In this document: one piece after another, positions 7,875-16,387 of the stretch
Position numbering within the stretch: position 1 is the first letter of the stretch
How the letters are laid out: every line of letters starts with the position of its first letter
Assembly: GCA_048499455.1 (NCBI GenBank)
Contig: JASNZV010000005.1
Coordinates: 124,001-188,000, forward strand
Origin: CFX5 sp023384495
GTDB lineage: Bacteria > Chloroflexota > Anaerolineae > Caldilineales > Caldilineaceae
Length of the DNA stretch: 64,000 nt
Reading direction: 5' to 3'
Position numbers and translations under genes: made by a program
The notes under the pieces: generated by a model
The model's input: only the letters and a program-made list of their open reading frames with translations
Databases searched by the model: none
What the model was told of the DNA's origin: nothing

Positions 7875-10016
7875 ATGACTGACCAAATTCTATCCTCAAT
7901 CGAGGCGCTGAACAAACTGTTTCTGGCCGGCCCCTTTGGCAGCGGCAAGACAACGCTCGCCCTGGCGCGCATCCGCTGGCTGCTGCGCCGCGAACGCACG
8001 CGCGGGGATGACATCCTGGTGCTGACGGCGCAGCGGACGTTGGCCGAACCATATGTACGCGCGCTGCGCGGCGGCGAGATCCCGGCAGGGCCGCCCGTGC
8101 GCATCACCACCTTTGCGGGGCTGGCGCGCCAGTCGGTGGAACTCTACTGGCCGCTTTTGGCTTCGGTGGCCGGGCTGGCCGACCCTCGCCGCGAGCCTAC
8201 CTTTCTCAACCTGGAAACCAGCCAGTATCACATGGCGCGCTTTGTGGACGAGGCATTGGAGCGGGGGGACTTCGACGGCGTGCGCGTCGAGCGCAACCGC
8301 ATCATCAGCCAGGTGCTCGACAACCTCAACAAGGCGGCCTTGCAAGGCTTCACCATCGACGAAGCCTACCAGCGGCTGGAGCTGGCTGTCCCCGCCGGCG
8401 ACCAGCGCACCGCCCGCCTCAACGCGCTGCGCGCTGCCCAACAGATCAGCCACGCCTTTCGCCAACTTTGCCTGCAGGCCACGCTCATCGATTTTAGCCT
8501 GCAAGTGGAGCTTTTCAACCGCCACGTGCTCACCAACGAGTGGAGCCGCACCCATCTCTTCCGCTCGCACCGGCACCTAATCTTTGACAATGTGGAGGAG
8601 GACACGATCAGCGCGCAGCGGCTGGCGTTGCAGTGGCTGCCCCACTTGGAGAGCGCGCTCCTTATCAGCGATGACGACGCCGGCTTCCGCGTCTTTCTCG
8701 GCGCCGACCCCCAGGGGGTAGCCGAGCTGGCCGCCACCTGCGACGCCCAGCTCCGTCTGGCCGAGAGCCGTGTGATGTCGCCGGCCATCGTCGGGCTGAC
8801 CGGGCGCATCAGCCGCAGCCTGGGGCGGGCAAGGCCCTCACCGGTCGCGCAGGGCAATGGGCAAAGCGCGGACGAAAACCCCATGATCATCCCCGGTGCG
8901 GGTTTCCGCTTTTATCCGCAGATGATCAACTGGGCGGTGGGCGAGATTGCCCGGCTGGTGCAGCGCGAGGGCGCGTCACCGGGCGAGATTGTGCTCCTGG
9001 CCCCGTTTGTCAGCGATGCGCTGCGTTTCAGCCTCCAGCGCGGGCTGGCCGACGCAGGGATCGCGCTGGCCACACACCGCCCCAGCCGGGCGCTGGAGGC
9101 CGAGCCGGCGGCGCGGGCGCTGCTCACCCTAGCCTGCCTGGCCCATCCCCACTGGGGGATCCGCCCGGCCCATGCCGACACGACGCTGGCGCTGACGCTC
9201 GCCGTCGAGGGCATGGACCCGGTGCGCGCCCACCTGCTGACGCGCATTGCCTACCCCGAACGCCGGGCCGCGATTGAGCTGGGGCGTTTTGGCGAGCTGG
9301 TTCCCGAAATGCAGCAGCGGATCAGCTATACCCTGGGCGAAGCATATGACCACCTGCGCGATTGGCTCTACGCCTATCGCGCCACGCCGGAGGTGACGCC
9401 GCTCGACCAGTTCTTTGCGCGCCTCTTTGGCGAGGTGCTGAGCCAACCGGGCTATGGCTTTCACGAGGATCGCGATGCGGCGCGCGTGGCCAATCAACTG
9501 GTGGAGTCAGCGCGCAACTTCCGCTGGGCCATGGAGAGCGCCGGGGGCGCGGCAGGGGCGCCCGCCGCCGAAGATGGGCGCGGCCTCACCGTGGGGCGAG
9601 ACTATGTCCACCTTGTGCTGAGCGGGGCGTTGGGCGCGCTCTATCCCCCGGGGTGGCGCACAGCCGAGGACGCCGTCTTCTTGGCGCCGGCCTACACCTT
9701 TCTCATGCGCAACCGGCCGGTGGATATTCAATTCTGGCTCGATATTGGGGCGGGGGGATGGTGGGAACGGCTCTATCAGCCGCTGACCCACCCGCATGTG
9801 TTGTCCAATCATTGGCCGGCCAACGAGCCGTGGAGCGACTTTGCCGAATACACCACACGGCAAGAGACGCTCCACCGGCTGCTATTGGGGCTGCTGCGCC
9901 GTACGCGGCGGCAGGTCTATCTGGGGATCAGTGACTACAGCGAAAGCGGCTACGAACAGCGCGGCCCTTTGCTGATGTTGATCAACCGGCTGTTGCTGCA
10001 AGGGCGAACAGCCTAA
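7875..10016 (+). CDS. Superfamily 1-like helicase / P-loop ATPase, lineage-specific
   Basis: The 713-residue protein has a Walker A motif AGPFGSGKTT at residues 18-27, a helicase-like segment VLTAQRTLAEPYVRAL, and a Walker B-like HLIFDNVEED where UvrD proteins have DExxD. A later EIVLLAPFVSDALRFSL segment resembles the region preceding helicase motifs of AddB/UvrD-type proteins. No C-terminal nuclease motif or Fe-S cysteine cluster is seen. The ATG at 7875 is preferred because the upstream in-frame extension is tandem repeat. A role in DNA repair or recombination is inferred. Confidence 0.6.
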   Translation: MTDQILSSIEALNKLFLAGPFGSGKTTLALARIRWLLRRERTRGDDILVLTAQRTLAEPYVRALRGGEIPAGPPVRITTFAGLARQSVELYWPLLASVAGLADPRREPTFLNLETSQYHMARFVDEALERGDFDGVRVERNRIISQVLDNLNKAALQGFTIDEAYQRLELAVPAGDQRTARLNALRAAQQISHAFRQLCLQATLIDFSLQVELFNRHVLTNEWSRTHLFRSHRHLIFDNVEEDTISAQRLALQWLPHLESALLISDDDAGFRVFLGADPQGVAELAATCDAQLRLAESRVMSPAIVGLTGRISRSLGRARPSPVAQGNGQSADENPMIIPGAGFRFYPQMINWAVGEIARLVQREGASPGEIVLLAPFVSDALRFSLQRGLADAGIALATHRPSRALEAEPAARALLTLACLAHPHWGIRPAHADTTLALTLAVEGMDPVRAHLLTRIAYPERRAAIELGRFGELVPEMQQRISYTLGEAYDHLRDWLYAYRATPEVTPLDQFFARLFGEVLSQPGYGFHEDRDAARVANQLVESARNFRWAMESAGGAAGAPAAEDGRGLTVGRDYVHLVLSGALGALYPPGWRTAEDAVFLAPAYTFLMRNRPVDIQFWLDIGAGGWWERLYQPLTHPHVLSNHWPANEPWSDFAEYTTRQETLHRLLLGLLRRTRRQVYLGISDYSESGYEQRGPLLMLINRLLLQGRTA

Positions 10017-10058
10017 TTGACCTGGACGCTTGAGGTTTCATTCATCCCGCTTCACCCC

Positions 10059-11507
10059 TCACAGGCCCGCCAACCGCCGCGCTTGCCCGATCAGGTCGTC
10101 GTTGATGACGCGCTGGGGCTGCCAGCCGATGATGGCGGCCACCGCTTCGGGTGATAAGGCGGCAAGCTCGGCAAAAGTGCGGATACCGGCGGCCTTGAGC
10201 CGGCGGTCGAAGGTAGGCCCGATGCCGTTGATGAGGGTGAAGTCATCAACGGGGATGGGGGCTTCAGCCATTGTCACCGGTTGCGGCGTCACCGCGGCTT
10301 CTTCCGCCGGTGGGGCGGCGGTGGGCGCATATGGCTCCGGTGGCGCTGGCGTCGCGCTTGGGGCAGCCGGCGGCGCCGATTTCCAATCCGGTGTGGGGTG
10401 CGCGGCCGCCGATGGCGCCGTGGCGGTGCGGCCATCCAGCTTGAGCCAGTGGACGATCGCTGCGCCCACGCCCGGCGCTGAAACCAGCAGCCAGGGGACG
10501 AACCCAAACGCCCAATAGGCGCCGGTCAACGCCCACAGAAAGGCAATCAACCCGGTGAGTACGAGCGCGCCGAGCGCGGCGCGCGCTGCCAATTGCATGG
10601 GTTGCTTGAGGCTGTCGGCCAGCCGGTTGCCCACATACTGGGCCACCACCGCCCAGCCCACCAGGTTGAGCACGAGCAAGATCGCCCCGGTCAACAGGCC
10701 CCCTAAACAAAGGAGGATCGTTGCAAAGAGGCCAGAGGTGATCACAAAGAGCACCAGGTTGACCAGCAAACCGACGACAAACGCAAAGGCCGTGCGTTCC
10801 ACCATCACTGTGTAGACGGGTCGCAACAGGTCGGGTCGCAGATTATGGGCAAGCGCCACCACCCCCACCACGACGACGGTCAACACCACGGCCAACACCA
10901 TGCGCAGGGCAAGCCGCCCCAACCAGCCCAGGAATGTGACACGCGGGGTGAGTTGCGGCGCCGAATTGAAGGCCTCGTTTGCATCGTTGCCGGAGAAGGG
11001 GGCAGGCAGCGAGAAGCGCCCCCCGCGCACCACGTTACCCTCGACGTCGGCGCCGGGGGCGCGACGCAAATTACCGCTGACCACACTGACATCGCCGCCC
11101 ACGTCGGCGGTCTCCATCAGCTCGATGTCACCGCTCATGGCGGCCACATCACCGCCCACCTCACCGGCCACGCGAATGTTCCCGCTCAGGGCAGAGATGT
11201 TGCCCTCCACCTCGCCCCCCTCGTGAACGTCGATGTTGCCGGCAAGGACATTCAGATTCCCCTTGATTACGGCGTCGCGTTCCACGATCACATTGCCCGA
11301 CAGGACGGTGACATCTCCATCATAGACATCACCGGCGCGCACGGTAAGGTTGTCAGAAAAGACTTGACCGGCCAGTTGCGACGGAACATTCGAGACCGGT
11401 TCCGTCGCGGCGAAAGCCAAGGTAGGCAGCAGCACAAAGAGTAGGGCCAGCAAGCCCAACCCGCGCAAACGGAATCGACGGCGGTGACAGAACGGATGAT
11501 CGTCCAT
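10059..11507 (-). CDS. Bactofilin-like polymer-forming membrane protein with C-terminal helix-hairpin-helix
   Basis: The 482-residue protein starts with a signal-like segment (RRRFRLRGLGLLALLFVLLP, Ala-rich cleavage site). About 130 residues of short beta repeats follow (GDVTVLSGNV, GNLNVLAGNI, GNISALSGNI, GDVSVVSGNL), as in polymer-forming bactofilin-like right-handed helices. Several TM helices, a Pro/Ala-rich linker and a C-terminal LINGIGPTFDRRLKAAGI helix-hairpin-helix come next. AAAGG lies before the 11507 ATG. A second start at 11549 overlaps the anti-sigma stop as ATGA. It is third in a sigma/anti-sigma operon and may be an envelope-stress output. Confidence 0.72.
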   Translation of the reverse strand: MDDHPFCHRRRFRLRGLGLLALLFVLLPTLAFAATEPVSNVPSQLAGQVFSDNLTVRAGDVYDGDVTVLSGNVIVERDAVIKGNLNVLAGNIDVHEGGEVEGNISALSGNIRVAGEVGGDVAAMSGDIELMETADVGGDVSVVSGNLRRAPGADVEGNVVRGGRFSLPAPFSGNDANEAFNSAPQLTPRVTFLGWLGRLALRMVLAVVLTVVVVGVVALAHNLRPDLLRPVYTVMVERTAFAFVVGLLVNLVLFVITSGLFATILLCLGGLLTGAILLVLNLVGWAVVAQYVGNRLADSLKQPMQLAARAALGALVLTGLIAFLWALTGAYWAFGFVPWLLVSAPGVGAAIVHWLKLDGRTATAPSAAAHPTPDWKSAPPAAPSATPAPPEPYAPTAAPPAEEAAVTPQPVTMAEAPIPVDDFTLINGIGPTFDRRLKAAGIRTFAELAALSPEAVAAIIGWQPQRVINDDLIGQARRLAGL

Positions 11508-11545
11508 GTGCAATGACCTTTGAACAGCGTTTTGGGCAGGCGTAA

Positions 11546-12142
11546 TCATAGCGAGAGCGCCTCCGTCTGGGCGGTTGTCTTGCGTAGGAAGCGAACCCAC
11601 CAACTGAGCATCACCACTGAAAATGTCACATAGGCGAGGGCGACCGCCGTCATCTGGGGTGAGGAGGTGAGTGTATCCCAAACGTTGCGCAGGGTCGCTG
11701 ACCAGTGCGCCAAGGTTGACGAAAGAAAGGCCAGGTTGTGAATGACATCGCTCAGCCAATGGCCCTGGTTGACAAAGAGAAAGGCCCCCAACCCCACCAC
11801 GGTTGCCGACAGCGCGCCCCACAGCAGCGCCAGAAAGGCGCCCAACAGCAACCCATGCAACAGATGGCGGCGGCGCTCCATCTGCATGAGGCGCAACTCG
11901 ACCTGGTTGACGAACAGACTGGGCGGCTCCATATGCGGGGCATTGGCCATGCGCGCATGGATCTGTTGCCATTCGCGCCATTGGCGGGCAAAGGACGGAT
12001 ACCGGCGCAGATAATCTTCAAACTTTGCCAGCTCGTCTGGGGCCAACAGCCCATCCAGGCGCAGCGACATCAACAGCGTGAACTCTTCCTGCATGGCTGC
12101 TGTGGGTTGGCTGAATTGGTCGATTGGATCATACTTCATCAT
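11546..12142 (-). CDS. Putative membrane anti-sigma factor lacking zinc ligands
   Basis: The 198-residue protein follows the sigma gene by 11 bp, with GAGGG before ATGATG. Residues 20-60 (LMSLRLDGLLAPDELAKFED then YLRRYPSFARQWREW) match the anti-sigma zf-HC2 layout, but the usual CxxC is replaced by YPSFA. Two hydrophobic segments follow (LLLGAFLALLWGAL region and VALAYVTFSVVMLSWW), giving a membrane topology. It probably holds the ECF sigma factor at the membrane. The family call rests on context and on this degenerate motif. Confidence 0.7.
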   Translation of the reverse strand: MMKYDPIDQFSQPTAAMQEEFTLLMSLRLDGLLAPDELAKFEDYLRRYPSFARQWREWQQIHARMANAPHMEPPSLFVNQVELRLMQMERRRHLLHGLLLGAFLALLWGALSATVVGLGAFLFVNQGHWLSDVIHNLAFLSSTLAHWSATLRNVWDTLTSSPQMTAVALAYVTFSVVMLSWWVRFLRKTTAQTEALSL

Positions 12143-12153
12143 AGTGCCCTCAT

Positions 12154-12813
12154 CTATGCGCCGGCCAATACCGTACGCCACATCGCGACATGCGGGTCGT
12201 CTTTGCGAATGGTCCGAGTTGCTGGCGCGGGGTTGCGCAACCCTGCCGACGGTGGCGTCATCACCACCTGGTGATCGCGATACAGTTCCGCCACCTGCTT
12301 GCGGGCGCGAAAAAGGCGACTTTTCACTGCCGCCACAGTCAACCCCATCACCTCCGCAATCTCCTCATAGCTATGATCTTCCCAATAGCGCAAGATCAAC
12401 GGCGTCCGATATTCAGGCTCCAGCCGGCTGACCAGTCTCTGCAATTCGACCGCAGCTTCCCGGTCGAGCAGGTCTTCTTCAGGCCGAACTGATTCTTCCT
12501 CGAGATTTTGCAGCACCGGATTGTCATCGATTGAGACCTGCACCGTGCGCCGTTTTCGCAAGCGGTCGATACAGTGATGATTGGCAATCGACAAAATCCA
12601 TGTACTGAACTTAAAGGCGCCGTCATACTGCCTCAACCGGGAATATGCGCGCAGAAAGGTCTCTTGCGCGGCGTCCTCCGCCTCCTGTGCGTTCCCCAAC
12701 ATGCGGTAGGTCAAGTTGTACACTGGGCGTTGGTAGGCTTCCACCAGGCGGCTAAAGGCTTGCTTGTTGCCCGCCTGGGCCTCTTGCACCCAGACTTCTT
12801 CCTGCTCATACAT
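12154..12813 (-). CDS. ECF-type RNA polymerase sigma factor (SigE-like)
   Basis: The 219-residue protein has sigma region 2 (FSRLVEAYQRPVYNLTYRML, then DAAQETFLRAY and FSTWILSIANHHCIDRLR) and region 4 (LILRYWEDHSYEEIAEVMG, then VKSRLFRARKQ). The ATG at 12813 is preceded by AAGGTGG, and an upstream GTG at 12825 is less likely. About 35 residues follow region 4, an unusual tail. The anti-sigma and bactofilin-like genes follow directly, so this is a three-gene regulatory operon. Confidence 0.93.
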   Translation of the reverse strand: MYEQEEVWVQEAQAGNKQAFSRLVEAYQRPVYNLTYRMLGNAQEAEDAAQETFLRAYSRLRQYDGAFKFSTWILSIANHHCIDRLRKRRTVQVSIDDNPVLQNLEEESVRPEEDLLDREAAVELQRLVSRLEPEYRTPLILRYWEDHSYEEIAEVMGLTVAAVKSRLFRARKQVAELYRDHQVVMTPPSAGLRNPAPATRTIRKDDPHVAMWRTVLAGA

Positions 12814-13120
12814 GATTGCTTCCACCTTGCGCGTCGCATTGACAGACGGGTCAATGCAGATGGGTCATAATCGCTTGTCATGCGACACTACGGAGCGCGC
12901 TCCATAAAGTTTCATTCGTAAAGGTTCAATCGCGCCACCCTCAATCGCGCCACCCTCAGTCGCGCCACCATTGTACATTTGCGTGCGCGTTCTGGAAAAC
13001 AGGACTTCATATGGATTGCGTCATATGTATTTTGGTTACTTTGAAAATGGAAGTTTATTTGGACTGTGAGTATAATGACACGTATTTGTTCCCATCCGCA
13101 CTGACTGAAGGATTTTACAA
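12814..13120. other. Divergent intergenic region between the sigma factor and chelatase genes
   Basis: This 307-bp gap has no ORF of note. It contains three tandem 15-bp units TCAATCGCGCCACCC at 12926-12970 and a TATAAT at 13071-13076 oriented toward the chelatase gene, with no good -35 box at the right distance. GAAGGA lies about nine bases before the 13121 ATG. Promoters for both divergent units should lie here. Confidence 0.6.
12926..12970. repeat. Three tandem 15-bp repeats
   Basis: The unit TCAATCGCGCCACCC occurs twice perfectly (12926-12940, 12941-12955) and once with two changes (12956-12970). It lies about 110 bp upstream of the sigma factor start and 150 bp upstream of the chelatase start. 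It may be simple slippage or an array of binding sites. Confidence 0.85.
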
Positions 13121-14227
13121 ATGCGATCTACGTACCCATTTACAGCAGTGGTAGGCCAGGAGCGCATGAAACGTGCGCTGGTCCTCAACGCCATCAATCC
13201 GCAAATCGGCGGCGTGTTGATTCGAGGCGAACGAGGCACGGCCAAATCGACGGCGGCGCGTGCGCTGGCCGCGCTATTCCCCGAAATCGAATGCGTCGCC
13301 GGCTGCCCCTTTAGCTGCGACCCCAACCGGCCCGACATGTTCTGTGACGAATGCCGCGAGCGCTTTGCCCAAGAAGGCCCGCTTTCGGTCCAGTTGCGCC
13401 CCACCCCCTTTGTCGATCTGCCGGTGAGCGCCACCGAAGATCGCGTGGTCGGCACGCTCGATATCGAAAAGGCGATCCAGCGCGGCGAGCGCCACTTTGA
13501 GCCGGGCATTCTCGCCGCGGCCAACCGCGGCGTGCTCTATGTCGATGAAGTCAACTTGCTCGATGACCACGTGGTCGACCTGCTGCTCGATAGCGCGGCC
13601 ATGGGCGTCAATGTGGTGGAGCGCGAGGGCATCAGCTTTCAGCACCCGGCCCGCTTTGTGCTTGTCGGCTCCATGAACCCCGAAGAGGGCGACCTGCGCC
13701 CCCAGTTGTTGGATCGCTTCGCCCATGCGGTGGATGTGTCGGGCCTGGTCGACGCCAAGCAGCGCGTCGATATTCTGCGCCGCCGCATCCAGTTTGAGCA
13801 AGACCCTGATGGCTTTAGCCAGGCCTTCGACGAAAGTGAGGCCACACTGGCGCAGCGCATCCTCCAGGCGCGCCAGCGCTACCCCATGGTCAAATATACC
13901 GACAAGGATCTCTACACCATCGCCGCGCTCACCGCCAGCTTTAAGGTGGATGGCCACCGCGCCGATATTGTGATTCTCAAGACCGCACGCGCCCAGGCCG
14001 CGCTCGACGGGCGACTGGAGATCAACGACCGCGACATCCTGTTGGCCGCCGAACTTGCGCTGCCCCACCGCATGAAGAAGCAACCCTTCCAAGACACAGT
14101 GCTCAACCCGGAACAGTTGCAGACCAACATGCGCCAGGCGCGCGCCGACGCCGAACAGAACGCACCGGAAGAAGGCGAAGAGTCTGAAATGGAAGGGCGC
14201 CCGGGAGTCGACGAAAAAAAAGCCTAG
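13121..14227 (+). CDS. Mg/Co-chelatase AAA+ subunit (BchI/ChlI-like), zero-frame product
   Basis: The 368-residue AAA+ protein has Walker A RGERGTAKS at 35-43, the BchI-type CPFSCDPNRPDMFCDECR insertion, Walker B LYVDEVNLLDDHVVD, and sensor GSMNPEEGDLRPQLLDRF. These motor subunits drive metal insertion into tetrapyrroles in chlorophyll or cobalamin synthesis. The end is acidic and ends in DEKKA, where an A8 run (14214-14221) is followed after one codon by TAG. The -1 frame continues as the VWA half of ChlD. It is probably both a stand-alone ChlI-like subunit and the N-terminal half of a frameshifted ChlD. Confidence 0.9.
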   Translation: MRSTYPFTAVVGQERMKRALVLNAINPQIGGVLIRGERGTAKSTAARALAALFPEIECVAGCPFSCDPNRPDMFCDECRERFAQEGPLSVQLRPTPFVDLPVSATEDRVVGTLDIEKAIQRGERHFEPGILAAANRGVLYVDEVNLLDDHVVDLLLDSAAMGVNVVEREGISFQHPARFVLVGSMNPEEGDLRPQLLDRFAHAVDVSGLVDAKQRVDILRRRIQFEQDPDGFSQAFDESEATLAQRILQARQRYPMVKYTDKDLYTIAALTASFKVDGHRADIVILKTARAQAALDGRLEINDRDILLAAELALPHRMKKQPFQDTVLNPEQLQTNMRQARADAEQNAPEEGEESEMEGRPGVDEKKA

Positions 14228-14298
14228 AGGGCGATGAGTCCGACGCATCCGAAGCAGGGGAAGGCGGGGAAGGCGCCGCCGCCCAACCCGATGCGTCG
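14203..14298 (+). promoter_or_regulatory. Candidate programmed -1 ribosomal frameshift signal
   Basis: The core is A8 at 14214-14221, read in the zero frame as GAA AAA AAA GCC TAG, so A_AAA_AAA permits a tandem -1 slip. GGGAG at 14203-14207 sits 7 bases upstream like the stimulatory Shine-Dalgarno of E. coli dnaX. Downstream, CGACGCATC (14241-14249) pairs perfectly with GATGCGTCG (14290-14298) around a GC-rich interior, though 19 bases from the slip site. The -1 frame is open from here to 15192. Transcriptional slippage on A8 would give the same protein. Confidence 0.75.
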
Positions 14299-15192
14299 CC
14301 GCAACAGAGCTCATCGCCCGGAGACGCCAAAGGCGCCCGCAAGCCTGTCCACGTAGGCGACACCTTTGAGGTGAAGCGACTGGATTCGCCCCAGCTCGAC
14401 AAAATGACGCGTGAGCGCGCCGGCAAACGCTCGTATACGCGCACCGACCGCAAGCGTGGTCGCTATATCAAGGCGCGCCCAGCCGGCAGCCGCCCCGAAG
14501 ATATTGCGTTCGACGCCACGCTGCGCGCGGCGGCGCCCTTTCAGCGCCAACGCCACGAAGAGGCCGTCAACGATCTGGCGCTGCAACTGCGCAAAGGCGA
14601 TCTCCAGCGCAAGGTGCGCGTCCGCCGCACAGGCAACCTGATCCTCTTTGTGGTGGACGCCAGTTGGTCGATGGCGGCCAGCGAGCGTATGGAGGCGACC
14701 AAGGGCGCGATTATGAGCCTGTTGGTGGACGCCTACCAGCGTCGCGATCAAGTAGGGTTGGTGATCTTTCAGCGCGACCGGGCGCGGGTGGCGTTGCCGC
14801 CTACCAGCAGCGTGGAGCTGGCGCAACGCGCGCTCAAAGATCTGCCCGTAGGGGGCAAAACTCCGCTGAGCAATGGGTTGCTCACGGCCTGGCAGGTGAT
14901 TGAGAACGCCCGCCGCCGCGACACCGAGTTGCGCCCGCTGATGATCGTCTTGACCGACGGCGCCGGCAATGTCAGCATGACGGGCATGCCCGCGCAAGAA
15001 GAGGCCAATCGGATTGCCGGCCTCTTCGAAGCGGCCAATCTACGCTCGATTGTGGTCAACATGGAACATGCGGCGTTTGACCGCGGCCTGGCCCAAAAGC
15101 TGGCGACGGCGCTGGGGGGCGCCTGTTACAACCTCCCTGAACTGCGCGCCGATACGTTGTTGTCGACGGTCAAACGTGAAATCGATTCCTAA
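14221..15192 (+). CDS. Chelatase VWA (ChlD C-terminal) half, expressed by -1 frameshift from the AAA+ ORF
   Basis: The -1 frame encodes 323 residues: a 50-residue acidic and Gln/Pro-rich linker, a basic region, and a von Willebrand A domain with the MIDAS signature VVDASWSMAASE and TDGAGN. This is the standard ChlD/BchD/CobT-type C-terminus. No ATG with a ribosome-binding site opens this frame; a GTG at 14371 is the first alternative. Joined at the A8 run, the product would be about 690 residues, the usual ChlD size. Metal insertion, probably cobalt or magnesium, is the inferred role; no CobN/BchH partner is in the window. Confidence 0.8.
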   Translation, partial: SLEGDESDASEAGEGGEGAAAQPDASPQQSSSPGDAKGARKPVHVGDTFEVKRLDSPQLDKMTRERAGKRSYTRTDRKRGRYIKARPAGSRPEDIAFDATLRAAAPFQRQRHEEAVNDLALQLRKGDLQRKVRVRRTGNLILFVVDASWSMAASERMEATKGAIMSLLVDAYQRRDQVGLVIFQRDRARVALPPTSSVELAQRALKDLPVGGKTPLSNGLLTAWQVIENARRRDTELRPLMIVLTDGAGNVSMTGMPAQEEANRIAGLFEAANLRSIVVNMEHAAFDRGLAQKLATALGGACYNLPELRADTLLSTVKREIDS

Positions 15193-15211
15193 ATCCAGAC
15201 GGGAAGTGTCT

Positions 15212-16387
15212 ATGAGCAATGGTTCGACGGGACAGCAGCCATCGCCGCTGGTGATCAAAGGAAGCTGGGAAGATCTACTCAATCAGGCGCACCGGGCCGC
15301 GGCCAATCAAAGCGACGAGGCCATCGCGCTCTATGCGAAGGTGCGCAATGGGCTGGCGCGCCTTCCCGAAACCCACCGGCGGGCCAACAACGGCAAGCTC
15401 CACGAAATTTGGGAGGCCGCGGCGGCCAATCTGCATGTCTATCTGACCCAGCGCGAGCGGTATGATGAAGCGCTCGACGCGCTGGGCGCGATGGATGAAA
15501 TTGTGGACGAAGACGAGCGTAAGGCTTGGCGGCAGCGCCGCGCCTTGGTGCTGGCGCAGGCCGGGCGCACGCAAGAGGCGCTGGACGCCCTCCAATCGTT
15601 GGCCGAAGCGCCCGATGCTCGCCTCAGCGATTGGGGCAACCGTGTGACCCAACTCGTCAAGCTCAAACGGTTGGACGAGGCCACGGCTGTCATTGCAGAG
15701 GCTGAACGATGGGCGGAGCAAGCGCAGGCTGCTGGGTCGGATATCGGCATGACGACCGCGGAGGCAACCGCCTATCTCGAAAACCTGCGCAGCATCGTTG
15801 CCCTGGTTGCAGGGAACTACGATCAGGCGATCGCCCACTACGAGGCGGCGTGTGATCACGATGCCCACTATCGCGAGCGGCCCGAGCTGATCTACATGCG
15901 CCTGCTCACCCACGGGCAGCCTGGGTTGGCGCTCCCCTGGATCGAGCGCGACGCCCGGCACCCGGTGCGCGCCGCCTTCTGGCATGGCGTGGCGCTCAAA
16001 CGGCTGGGCAAGCCGGACGAGGCGCGGCGAAAGTGGGAGCAGAACGCAAAGGCGGCCAACCAGCAGCCCAGCAACGAAATGTTTCTGGACCTGGTGTTGA
16101 ATTTTTACTATTTGGGCGATACCGAAGGCGTGGGGTTGAACGGGGTATTGCGCGCGCTACAATCCGGTGGCGCGCAGTCGTGGCTGATGCTCTATCTGGC
16201 CGGGTTGGGATGGCTATTGCGTGGCAATCTGAACCATGCGCGCACCAACTTTGCCCTGGCGCTGGGGCGCCGTCGCGCTGCGGCCGAAGGCGCAAGGTTG
16301 CCCCTCGAGGTGTGGATGCACTGCACCGATCTGCTCGACGAGGAGACGCAAAACCAGGTTGCCGAATATTTCGAGACCGAACGATGA
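15212..16387 (+). CDS. TPR-repeat protein
   Basis: The 391-residue protein consists of helical repeat pairs typical of TPR (YDEALDALGAM, GRTQEALDALQSL, YDQAIAHYEAAC, NLNHARTNFALAL). There is no signal peptide. GGGAAG sits six bases before the ATG at 15212, 20 bp after the chelatase stop, and the gene ends overlapping hisN as ATGA. It is co-transcribed with the chelatase genes and may be a scaffold. No enzymatic motif is seen. Confidence 0.82.
   Translation: MSNGSTGQQPSPLVIKGSWEDLLNQAHRAAANQSDEAIALYAKVRNGLARLPETHRRANNGKLHEIWEAAAANLHVYLTQRERYDEALDALGAMDEIVDEDERKAWRQRRALVLAQAGRTQEALDALQSLAEAPDARLSDWGNRVTQLVKLKRLDEATAVIAEAERWAEQAQAAGSDIGMTTAEATAYLENLRSIVALVAGNYDQAIAHYEAACDHDAHYRERPELIYMRLLTHGQPGLALPWIERDARHPVRAAFWHGVALKRLGKPDEARRKWEQNAKAANQQPSNEMFLDLVLNFYYLGDTEGVGLNGVLRALQSGGAQSWLMLYLAGLGWLLRGNLNHARTNFALALGRRRAAAEGARLPLEVWMHCTDLLDEETQNQVAEYFETER

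Noticed and set aside
10059..11981. A 640-residue version of the bactofilin-like protein starting at 11981
   Set aside because: The extra N-terminal part lies inside the anti-sigma gene and reads as low-quality composition; a signal peptide follows the later ATG.
14228..14370. A simple frameshift mutation or sequencing error breaking one chelatase gene
   Set aside because: It cannot be excluded, but the A8 slip site, the upstream GGGAG, the downstream stem and the sensible sizes of both products favour a programmed event, so it is listed as a finding.
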